Source: Actinomycetota bacterium
Lineage (GTDB): Bacteria > Actinomycetota > Thermoleophilia > BMS3ABIN01
DNA length: 34,271 nt
Assembly (NCBI GenBank): GCA_023489275.1
Contig: JAMDDD010000007.1
Coordinates: 1 to 34,271, forward strand
Reading direction: 5' to 3'
Shown here: piece after piece, positions 17,541-25,634 of the stretch
Numbering within the stretch: position 1 is the stretch's first letter
Layout: each line of letters begins with the position of its first letter
Notes under the pieces: generated by a model
The model's input: only the letters and a program-made list of their open reading frames with translations
Databases searched by the model: none
Told to the model about the DNA's origin: nothing
Position numbers and translations under genes: made by a program

Positions 17541-20018
17541 TTAAACATTTTCCACCATCTCCCAGACGCCGCAGGGGCAGGTGCCGGCGCAGAAGCCGCA
17601 GCCGATGCACTTGTCATCGTCGACGACATATTCCCAGTCGTTTCCTTTCTGGACGCGGCTGATGGCGCCGTAGTAGCAGACCGCCTGGCACATGCCGCAG
17701 TCGCGGCACAGCCCGCAGGACATGCAGGTCTGGGCCTCTTCTTCCGGGATGACAGCGGCAACGGGTGCCGCCGCCCCGGCGTTCAGGCTTTCCTTCGCCA
17801 GCCCCCCTCCGGGCAAATCCTCTGGTTCCAGGTCGGTCGCCCCCTCAACCCTGACGCCCGGCTCGGGAACATCGGTGGCTCTCATGTCGGCGGTGAGCTC
17901 CGGGGTTGCGATGATATCCGGCGAGCCGCCCTCGTAGTACACAGTCTTGATCTTCTCATACGGAATCATTTGTTTCATTTCAGGGACAATGTCAACATCC
18001 ATCAGCAGGTTGTGCACGGCTTCGGCGGTCAGACGCCCCTGTCCGATGGCGTTAGTGATCAGTCCCGGCCCGGTAGCGTCGCCGACGGCAAACACCTTTG
18101 GATCCGAAGTCTGGCCCGTGTCGCTGGTCACCAGGTAGCCCCGCTCGATATCGATACCGGCCGGCAGAAAGTCAAGCACGGGAGCCTCGCCGATTGAGAT
18201 GATGACTTTGTCGGCATCCATGCTGCTGCCGTCCTGGAAATAAATCTTCTTCTTTTTGGCGTCATAGCGCTCCGTCACCTTGGGCCAGGCAATCTGCGCG
18301 CCGCGCGCCTCGGCCAACTGGCGCTCCTTGCCAAAGCTGGCCGGCGGCTGGATGTCCACGGCCGTCACCGCCGCCGCCCCCAGGTTAAATGCCTGGCAGG
18401 CGATATCCATGCCGACGTTGCCGGCGCCGACAATGACAACTTTCTGGCCGCTCAGGTCCTCGGCCCCGCCAAAGTTGACCGCTTTGAGGAATTCAATGCC
18501 GGGCGTCACATCTTCCCAGCCGGGGAACTTGATCACACGCGCTTCGTGGGCGCCGCTGGCCAGGACAACAATGTCATGCTCCCGATAAATTCTGTCGAAT
18601 AGCTTGCGATTGACTTTCCGGTTTAGATGTACGTCGACGCCTATCTCGGCAAAGCGCGCCAGCTCTTTCTCAAGCACTTCCTGCGGCAGGCGCTCGCGGG
18701 GAATGGCCAGCTCCATCTTGCCGCCCAGCTTGCCGGCGGCTTCATACAGGTCAATCCGGTGGCCGCGCAGGCCCAGTTGCCAGGCAACCGAGAGGCCGCC
18801 GGGGCCGCCGCCGATAACGGCGACATGCTTTCCGGTCGAGCGCGCCCGCCTGGGCGCCGGCACCTCGAGGCTTAAGCGGCCCATTTCCCTGATGTCATGC
18901 GGTTTGTCAACGAAAAGGCCGCGGGTGCAGGCATCCATGCAAAGATTTGGGCAGACCTGGCCGCAGACGCTGGCCGGGAAGGGGCTGTACTCGAGCACCA
19001 GCGCCAGCGCCTCCTCCAGCCGCCCCTGGCGGATGAGCGAAGCGCGCTTGTGCGACGGAATCCGCGACGGGCAGGCATAGGCGCATGGGGGCAGGTACTT
19101 CTCGTTGTACCAGACCGGCTTGAACCGGCGGTCCTCACCGGTGGTGATATATGGCAGGATTGTCCGGGGATGATCGATGTACTCGCCAAAGATGCCACCC
19201 TCCCCCACCTCCGGCTCCCAGACCTGCTCGCGGAACCGGGTGGTTGACATTTTAAAACCGCGGCGCTCTTCCTTCTCCGCCGGCGTCAGGGCGATCAGCT
19301 TCTGCCAGGCAGACCGGTCGCCGGTCAGCTCCGCCAGATAATCAGTGCGTTCGATCGCTTTGAGATATGGTTTGATGTTGGTAGTCAGCCACTGCCAATC
19401 CTGATCCGATAGTTCCGTCAGCTTGACATCATTCTCGCTGTAGCCCCGGATCGGCCCCCGGAAATAAATAACGCCGCCGACCATGCCGACGCAGGGGCGG
19501 TAGCCGAGGATGTTGGCCGGGTTGCGGGGATTGACGCCGCAAACTACCGCGATGCCGCCGGCCTTGAACTCGGCGAAGGAGTCGCCGACATCACGGAAGT
19601 ACCACGATTGCAAAGGACCGAAGCGCGGGTTGAACTTGGTCATTGTCTCGCAGCGGGCGCCGCCGCCGCCCTGGACGTAGAGGATGCCCTGGGCGCCGGC
19701 GTTATGGGCGCCATTGGTGACGTCGCCGAGCACGGTGAGCCTGGCGCCGCAGTTGATCCAGCCGGCATCGTCGGAAACGCTTCCCTTAACCACGATCTCG
19801 GTGCCCGGCATGCCCATGCTGCCGAGGCGCTGGCCCACCGGCCCGTCAACCGTGATCTTCACCCTTTTTTCGCGCGGCCAGATGCGGCCGCCAATGCCGT
19901 GCTGGCCATCGGCATGGATCATCAGGGAGCGTCCGCCTTTCTCTACGGCAGCCTGAATCTGCTCCTCCAGCTCCCGGGAAGAAACGCGCTGTCCATCTAT
20001 GTTGCCTTTAATGATCAC
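17541..20018 (-). CDS. Glutamate synthase GXGXG (GltB C-terminal-like) domain fused to GltD-like FAD/NAD(P) oxidoreductase with ferredoxin-type Fe-S motifs
   Basis: N-terminus MIIKGNIDGQRVSSRELEEQIQAAVEKGGRSLMI... with GXGXG-type repeats; then CGQVCPNLCMDACTRG, VIGGGPGGLSVAWQLGLRGHRIDLYE, VIVGAGNVGMDIACQAFNLGA, FAVGDATGPGLITNAIGQGR; C-terminal CMSCGLCRDCGMCQAVC and CIGCGFCAGTCPCG. Confidence 0.93.
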   Translation of the reverse strand: MIIKGNIDGQRVSSRELEEQIQAAVEKGGRSLMIHADGQHGIGGRIWPREKRVKITVDGPVGQRLGSMGMPGTEIVVKGSVSDDAGWINCGARLTVLGDVTNGAHNAGAQGILYVQGGGGARCETMTKFNPRFGPLQSWYFRDVGDSFAEFKAGGIAVVCGVNPRNPANILGYRPCVGMVGGVIYFRGPIRGYSENDVKLTELSDQDWQWLTTNIKPYLKAIERTDYLAELTGDRSAWQKLIALTPAEKEERRGFKMSTTRFREQVWEPEVGEGGIFGEYIDHPRTILPYITTGEDRRFKPVWYNEKYLPPCAYACPSRIPSHKRASLIRQGRLEEALALVLEYSPFPASVCGQVCPNLCMDACTRGLFVDKPHDIREMGRLSLEVPAPRRARSTGKHVAVIGGGPGGLSVAWQLGLRGHRIDLYEAAGKLGGKMELAIPRERLPQEVLEKELARFAEIGVDVHLNRKVNRKLFDRIYREHDIVVLASGAHEARVIKFPGWEDVTPGIEFLKAVNFGGAEDLSGQKVVIVGAGNVGMDIACQAFNLGAAAVTAVDIQPPASFGKERQLAEARGAQIAWPKVTERYDAKKKKIYFQDGSSMDADKVIISIGEAPVLDFLPAGIDIERGYLVTSDTGQTSDPKVFAVGDATGPGLITNAIGQGRLTAEAVHNLLMDVDIVPEMKQMIPYEKIKTVYYEGGSPDIIATPELTADMRATDVPEPGVRVEGATDLEPEDLPGGGLAKESLNAGAAAPVAAVIPEEEAQTCMSCGLCRDCGMCQAVCYYGAISRVQKGNDWEYVVDDDKCIGCGFCAGTCPCGVWEMVENV

Positions 20019-20076
20019 AGGTTCAAAGTCGCTTCTTTGTCATCCCCAGCGGCAGGCGAAGGGCCTCATCCTTCAT

Positions 20077-21744
20077 TTAGACTACGTAACTTATCTGCAG
20101 TCTGTCGGCGATTTCCTTATCCGCCACGCCCAGCGCGTCCGACATGCCGATCGGCAGCTCGGTGCTCCGGCCCAGCGGGGCGAAAATCTTCCTCAGCTCG
20201 ACGTCCGCGCTCTTGAATACTTCCACCACGCGCTCGGCCACCTTGTCCGGATCGAGCCGCCGGTAAAGCTTCGGGTCCTGCGTGGTAATGCCGCGCGGGC
20301 AGCGGCCGGTGTTGCACAGGTTGCAGCGGTTGTACTCGTCGCCGAAACACCAGGCGGCCGCCTGCATGATGTGCTTGCCGGTATCCACCGCCGAGGCGCC
20401 GAGCATAATCATGGCGGCGGCGTTGGCCGCCAGGTTGCCGGTCTTGCCCATGCCGCCGGCGGCGATCAGTGGCAGCTCGTTCTGCTTGCCCTGCGCCACC
20501 AGGTCCAGGTAGCAGTCGCGGATGTTGGAAGCGATCGGATGCCCCATCTTGTCCATGGAAACGTTGTAGGCCGCGCCGGTGCCGCCGTCCTCGCCGTCGA
20601 TGCACAGCGCGCCCGCATAAGGATTGCGCGCCAGGTTATTCAGCACCGCCATCGCTGTCTTCGTCCCGGAGATCTTGGGATAGACCGGCACGCGGAATCC
20701 CCAGGCCATCGACATTGACTGGATCATCTTGGCCACCGCTTCCTCGATGGAATATTTTGTCTGATGCGTCGGCGGCGAGGCCAGGTCAACAAACTCGGGC
20801 ACGCCGCGGATCTGGGCGATTAGCTTCAGCACCTTGTAGGCCATCAGCAGGCCACCGTCGCCCGGCTTGGCGCCCTGGCCGTACTTGATCTCGATGGCGG
20901 CCGGGTCTTCGGTCATCTCCGGGATGGCGTGCACGATCTCGTCCCAGCCAAAGTAGCCGGAGGCGATCTGGAGGATGAAATACCTGGCAAAACGGCTCTT
21001 TAAGAGGCGCGGCGGGATGCCGCCCTCGCCGGTAGCCATCACCACGGGCATGCCTTCTACTTCATTTAAGTAGGCAACCCCCATCGCCAGGCCTTCCCAC
21101 ATATGAGGCGACAGCGCGCCGATGCTCATGCTGCCGATGCGGATCGGATAGATCTCCCGCACCGGCGGAATGAAACCGTCCCCGCCGGCGGCCGGATCAA
21201 CCGCCAGCCTGCCGCCGCGCTTTTTTAGCGGCAGCTTTTCCGGCGGCAGGTTGCGACCCAGGAGCGTGCGGATGCGGAATTCGTGCCGGCCGGCGTCCAG
21301 AGCCGGATCAGTGAGCATCGAGATGCGCGTAAACTTCAGTTGATCAACCGTTGAAGGCGTGGGGTCGTTGCGCCGGCCGCCGCGGCGGAACGGCACGCCG
21401 CCCTTGTTCTTGTATGTGAGAAACTTGTGGCGCGGATTGTACTCCGGCTCAATTGCTTCATTCGGGCAGACCAGCGTGCAGGCGCCGCAGCCGGTGCAGT
21501 AGCGGTCGATGTCGGTCACCTGCTTGACCACATGAACGATCTCGCGCTGGGCCTTGGGATTGGGCGTGCCGCCTTCGGAAAACACCCGCCGGTGTACGTG
21601 CGGCGCCGCCTCGATGGCATTAACCGGGCATACGGCCGTGCAGCGCCCGCAGCGGGTGCAGCGGCCGTCGCGCCAGCGGACGATATATGGGAACTCCCGT
21701 AATGAGAGCTCGTGGTTTTGGTCTAGTCTGGTGGCCGGTTCCAT
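20077..21744 (-). CDS. Glutamate synthase FMN-binding (GltB central-like) subunit with N-terminal 2x[4Fe-4S]
   Basis: CTRCGRCTAVCPVNAIE, CTGCGACTLVCPNEAIE, IGSMSIGALSPHMWEGLAMG, IKYGQGAKPGDGGLLMAYKV, CIDGEDGGTGAAYN, CNLCNTGRCPRGITTQDP. Confidence 0.94.
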   Translation of the reverse strand: MEPATRLDQNHELSLREFPYIVRWRDGRCTRCGRCTAVCPVNAIEAAPHVHRRVFSEGGTPNPKAQREIVHVVKQVTDIDRYCTGCGACTLVCPNEAIEPEYNPRHKFLTYKNKGGVPFRRGGRRNDPTPSTVDQLKFTRISMLTDPALDAGRHEFRIRTLLGRNLPPEKLPLKKRGGRLAVDPAAGGDGFIPPVREIYPIRIGSMSIGALSPHMWEGLAMGVAYLNEVEGMPVVMATGEGGIPPRLLKSRFARYFILQIASGYFGWDEIVHAIPEMTEDPAAIEIKYGQGAKPGDGGLLMAYKVLKLIAQIRGVPEFVDLASPPTHQTKYSIEEAVAKMIQSMSMAWGFRVPVYPKISGTKTAMAVLNNLARNPYAGALCIDGEDGGTGAAYNVSMDKMGHPIASNIRDCYLDLVAQGKQNELPLIAAGGMGKTGNLAANAAAMIMLGASAVDTGKHIMQAAAWCFGDEYNRCNLCNTGRCPRGITTQDPKLYRRLDPDKVAERVVEVFKSADVELRKIFAPLGRSTELPIGMSDALGVADKEIADRLQISYVV

Positions 21745-21778
21745 TTTTTGGGTTCCAAATTCAAAGTTCCAGGTCGCT
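21723..21778. repeat. Heptad array D: CTAGTCT GGTGGCC GGTTCCA TTTTTTG GGTTCCA AATTCAA AGTTCCA GGTCGCT
   Basis: Eight in-phase heptamers; contains the annotated start codon of the FMN subunit. Confidence 0.7.
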
Positions 21779-21814
21779 CCGCTCCCTCAGAGTGACAGCC
21801 TCTCAACCATTTCT

Positions 21815-22936
21815 TCATTTCGCATCCAGCTGGTTCCACTGCTTCAGCTCCCGGGCGCCGGGCGTGACGATCGCCATGTCATATTTCATCGGCGAGAAAT
21901 CCTCCGCCTTGTCCCGGCCGGGAACGGCTTCATCCAGACCGCATTCCTCGCTCATCAGGGCGAACTTTCCGGGGGCGCCGCCGACGACGCCGGGGCGAAG
22001 CTTCTTGGCGTCCTGCACCATGAAAACGCTTCCGTCCGGCGTAAAACCGATGACGCAGTTGGGGCCGTCGATGCAGAGCGGCCGGAGCGACCGGCGGATC
22101 AGCCTCAGCGCCGCCGCATCCTTGCGGGTGTCAATTTCCCGTTCCGACAGAGGTGTTATCACATCCTTGTAATAAGTCAAAGGATAACCAAGCTGGCGCT
22201 GCGTGTAGTGCAGGATGTGCGCAAACACTTCCGAATCGGAGTTGTATCCCATATAACCGGGGAAACCCCGGCTGGCGAGGAATTCCATGATCGGCACAAA
22301 GGCGGTGTTCTCGCCGTTGGTCATCGTGCAAAAGCCCTGCAGAAAGAAGGGATGGCAGGCATACAGGTAGATATCATAATTGGTATTTTGCCTGCCCTGG
22401 GCCAGAATGATCTTCGCCTGAAGCGAGCCGTCGCCGAGGCGGAAAAAAGCGCCCAGCTCCAGGGGATCGCCCACGTCTTTCAGGGTGACAATGTCGGGAA
22501 AGAAGGAAAAGGCAAAGATCGACTCATCCGCCTCTCCCATCTCCCGGAGCGCCAGCCGGGTGGCGAGCAGCAGATCCTCCTGCACGGCGCGGGGACGGTC
22601 ACGGTAAAGCTGCGGATAATCGTAAACCTTGGCAAAATAATGGTCCCGGCGGCCCGTTTCCGGCTCCGGCGCTGATTCATCGATGTCGGGCTGCCACATG
22701 TGGACCTCTTCAAACCCTTCCGCATACATAAAATTGTCAAGGTCGCGCAGCCCCTTGGATGACGCGATCCCGGACAGAATCGGCATGTTCTTGAACTTTG
22801 CAAATTCGCCGCCAAGGTCCTTCAGCACCAGGCCCAGGCCAGAACCGTCATGCCCCTCTTTCATCGTATTGAGGGCCATGACGTTCTCCATCGGCGAAAA
22901 ATATTCGGCTGATGTGATCGCACTTAAACGGCACAT
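21815..22936 (-). CDS. Class II glutamine amidotransferase subunit of split glutamate synthase
   Basis: MCRLSAITSAEYFSPMENVMALNTMKEGHDGSGLGLVLKDLGG... (Cys2 nucleophile, class II GATase), TNGENTAFVPIMEFLASRGFPGYMGYNSDSEVFAHIL. Confidence 0.9.
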   Translation of the reverse strand: MCRLSAITSAEYFSPMENVMALNTMKEGHDGSGLGLVLKDLGGEFAKFKNMPILSGIASSKGLRDLDNFMYAEGFEEVHMWQPDIDESAPEPETGRRDHYFAKVYDYPQLYRDRPRAVQEDLLLATRLALREMGEADESIFAFSFFPDIVTLKDVGDPLELGAFFRLGDGSLQAKIILAQGRQNTNYDIYLYACHPFFLQGFCTMTNGENTAFVPIMEFLASRGFPGYMGYNSDSEVFAHILHYTQRQLGYPLTYYKDVITPLSEREIDTRKDAAALRLIRRSLRPLCIDGPNCVIGFTPDGSVFMVQDAKKLRPGVVGGAPGKFALMSEECGLDEAVPGRDKAEDFSPMKYDMAIVTPGARELKQWNQLDAK

Positions 22937-22942
22937 TTTATT

Positions 22943-22977
22943 AGTTCAAGGTTCCAGGTTCAAAATTCAAAGTCAAA
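22943..22977. repeat. Heptad array E: AGTTCAA GGTTCCA GGTTCAA AATTCAA AGTCAAA
   Basis: Five in-phase heptamers abutting the start codon of the amidotransferase gene. Confidence 0.75.
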
Positions 22978-23257
22978 AAAACTGTCAGAGGCGGTCTCTC
23001 TCCGGGCGCGGCAGCGGGCAATGATCTTTTCTGCTGCGATACGCGGATTTCCTGAAGGAAGAATTCCTCCCCGGACACCGGGACGGCGCCCCTCCATATT
23101 ATACATGAAGACAACATTGGCCAGACAGGGTGGCTCGCTCGGGCGGCATATTATTGCATAAAGGCGCGACAGCAGCAGGGAATCTGTCCAACTGGAGTAT
23201 AAACCAGCGGCGAAGGGATATTTTTGGCCGCTGGAGCCGATTTGGCCGGGTGTTAAT

Positions 23258-23271
23258 TATACAGCTGTATA
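23258..23271. promoter_or_regulatory. Palindrome TATACAGCTGTATA, candidate regulator-binding site
   Basis: Perfect 14-bp palindrome between the PucR-like gene and the glutamate synthase cluster. Confidence 0.45.
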
Positions 23272-23283
23272 GAAATGGCCGCT

Positions 23284-24951
23284 TTATCGCCTGAGCAGCC
23301 GCATCGCTTTCAGCCCGAAGCCGAGCTTTTCCTGATCCTCGCTCTTGTGGACGTCCAGGCCGGTCAGGTCATTTATCCGGCCGAGCCGGTAACGGATAGT
23401 GTGCCGGTGGGTAAAGAGCACCTCGGCGGTGGCGGCGACGCTGCGATCGTTGGCCAGGTAGGCTTCCAGGGTGCCAACCAGGTCCGTGTGATGGCGCCCG
23501 TCGTATTCCTCAACCCGGGCGATCGTTTCACCGTAGAAGTTGCGCACCTCTTCCGGGTCCTCCTCCAGGGCCCCCAACAGCAGCTTGTAGATGCCCATGT
23601 CATCGTAGGTGACGATTTCGCCCGTCTCGCCCAGCCTCTGGCTCACCTTGAGCGCGGATTCAGCCTCGCGGTAGGCGCGGCGGGTCTCGGCGGGATCGAT
23701 ATGAAGGCGGCCGATGCCGACGGAGACGGTCAGGTCCGGCAGCAACTCCTTGCAAGCCTGAAGGATCTGGCCGGCAGTTGATTTGGCGACAGACATTAAT
23801 TTAGATCCGTTGCCCAGCGGCGGCAGAAAGGCGATGACATTGTCACTTTTTGGTGTTAGCAAGGCGTTCTGGTGATAGGAGCGGATTACCTGCTTGACCC
23901 CGCTAAAGAAACGGTTCTTGATTTGCTGGACTTCCTGCTCCTTGAGAGCGTATCTGGTCACATATTCGCCGAAAGAATCAATGTCGGTTATCAGCACCAG
24001 GCAGCCGCGGCTTAAGTCGCCGCCGAGATAGCTGGCCCGTTGCAACATCGCCGGCCCGGCGTCAAACTCGCCGGCGAGCAGGTCGTCAACAAAATCGCCC
24101 CGGAGCCTGGTCTCAGCCTCCAGCCTGGCCAGTTCCCGGCCCATCGCCACCGCGGCCACGGTGGCGGCGCTCTCCAGCGCCACCAGGTCCATATCATTGA
24201 AGGGGGCATCAGTCTCGAAGCTGGAAACGTATCCCTGGACGTCGCGGCTAACAGTCACCGGCACGGTAATAACCGCGGGATAATCCTCATTTTCCTGAAG
24301 CAGTGAGCGCTGGTAACGACCGCGGACCGCCGGCGCGCCGGCGCCGGTCGAATGCCTGAAAGCAACATATTTGTCAACAAGGCCAAACTGGAACTCACCA
24401 TTTGCCGAGCGCGCCAGCATCTCATGGAACGAGTCTTCCAGGATCACCGGCCGGCCCAGCAGTTCCGCGGTGGTGTCGGCGATCGACTGCCACCCGCCGC
24501 CGTCGATGACCACTTCCAGCAGCCGGGCATGGATGTCCTGAGACCGCCTTAACAAAGAAACATGCTCACCGACTATCATCTCGGAAATCTCGGCGATGAT
24601 GTGCGTCCACCGGACCGCGTCGGGAATTTCCACCACCGGAAACCGGTGGCGGTCTCCCAGCGATACCAGCTCCGGCGCCACCTGTTTAACAAATCGGCCG
24701 GGCTTGACAAGAAGTCCGGCGGCGCCGGATTTAATGATCTTGCGGCTGAATTCCACCTGCGCTTCAGGATTCTTGGCAGCGGCAAAAAAAGTTGACAGCA
24801 CCAGCTCGCCGCCGGAGAGCCAGTCCCCGATGTCGGGCACTTCGCCGACGGTTACCTGGGAAACCTCCCGCTCCAGGCCCTTGCTGCCGGCCAGAACCTT
24901 GGCGTCGGCCAGGATGGGAAGATTGAGAATCTCGGATACGCGCAGTCCCAC
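23284..24951 (-). CDS. PucR/CdaR-family transcriptional regulator
   Basis: N-terminal LRVSEILNLPILADAKVLAGSKGLEREVSQVTVGEVPDIGDWLSGGELVLSTFF (PucR domain); C-terminal HTH LVGTLEAYLANDRSVAATAEVLFTHRHTIRYRLGRINDLTGLDV. GTG start at 24951 preceded by AAAGGAG. Confidence 0.94.
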   Translation of the reverse strand: MGLRVSEILNLPILADAKVLAGSKGLEREVSQVTVGEVPDIGDWLSGGELVLSTFFAAAKNPEAQVEFSRKIIKSGAAGLLVKPGRFVKQVAPELVSLGDRHRFPVVEIPDAVRWTHIIAEISEMIVGEHVSLLRRSQDIHARLLEVVIDGGGWQSIADTTAELLGRPVILEDSFHEMLARSANGEFQFGLVDKYVAFRHSTGAGAPAVRGRYQRSLLQENEDYPAVITVPVTVSRDVQGYVSSFETDAPFNDMDLVALESAATVAAVAMGRELARLEAETRLRGDFVDDLLAGEFDAGPAMLQRASYLGGDLSRGCLVLITDIDSFGEYVTRYALKEQEVQQIKNRFFSGVKQVIRSYHQNALLTPKSDNVIAFLPPLGNGSKLMSVAKSTAGQILQACKELLPDLTVSVGIGRLHIDPAETRRAYREAESALKVSQRLGETGEIVTYDDMGIYKLLLGALEEDPEEVRNFYGETIARVEEYDGRHHTDLVGTLEAYLANDRSVAATAEVLFTHRHTIRYRLGRINDLTGLDVHKSEDQEKLGFGLKAMRLLRR

Positions 24952-25036
24952 GTACGCTCCTTTGTATCTTTGGCGAAAATATCCCCGCGCGCGGGCCTTT
25001 AATGACCTATCATAGGGAGATTCGAAGATATTGGCC

Positions 25037-25052
25037 TTGTACAATTGTACAA
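25037..25052. promoter_or_regulatory. Palindrome TTGTACAATTGTACAA, candidate autoregulatory site of the PucR-like gene
   Basis: Perfect 16-bp palindrome 86 bp upstream of the regulator start codon and 43 bp upstream of a divergent small ORF. Confidence 0.6.
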
Positions 25053-25094
25053 TAATACGGTTATTTAATTATACAATGTGCCAAAGGAGGAATA

Positions 25095-25331
25095 ATGGAT
25101 AAACCAGCGGGCCCTTCCGGCGCGCCGGCAAAGGGCGCCAAAGCCAGCACAATCTGCCTGCGCGTTAAACAGGATCGCGCCGGCTGGCTTTCCCACGCAA
25201 AACTTGAATTAAGTCAGAAACCTGTCAGTCTTCCTCGAACGGGAACACCATCCGGATTGTCTTTACCTGCACGATGGTGCAATCAGTCTTTACCGGCATC
25301 GACGCCGCCGAGCCGCGGCTGGTGCAGGTAG
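25095..25331 (+). other. Short ORF with strong RBS (AAAGGAGG), possibly a 5' gene remnant
   Basis: gccaaaggaggaataATGGATAAACCAGCGGGC; the later part overlaps the opposite-strand 25225-25494 gene and has no recognisable domain. Confidence 0.3.
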
Positions 25332-25494
25332 CCTGGGTCACCGGGATGAATTCCACCTCGGGAGCGTTGAGGATGTCGGACACGCGCCCATGGCGGTTGC
25401 CCGGCTTCAAGTGCACGTTGCCCTCGATCTCATACTCGTCGGTGAGGATTTTCGCCCTGACGGGTTGCGTCTTGATTCTGACCTGAGTAGCCAC
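25225..25494 (-). CDS. Conserved hypothetical protein (DUF6812-like)
   Basis: 89 aa VRIKTQPVRAKILTDEYEIEGNVHLKPGNRHGRVSDILNAPEVEFIPVTQAT...; pattern recalled from short actinobacterial-type hypotheticals, family assignment tentative; AGGTGACC-type RBS upstream. Confidence 0.65.
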   Translation of the reverse strand: MATQVRIKTQPVRAKILTDEYEIEGNVHLKPGNRHGRVSDILNAPEVEFIPVTQATCTSRGSAASMPVKTDCTIVQVKTIRMVFPFEED

Positions 25495-25634
25495 TTGCGG
25501 TCACCTCCCCTCCAGGTGAGCTTAGCCTCAAACTTGCATTATCTATCGGGCAGAACCGGGTGCGGCTTTATGGTTTATTTGAAGATGGTGACCATCCCGG
25601 CGCCGGGACGGCAGAGTTATGCCGCTGCTGGCTC

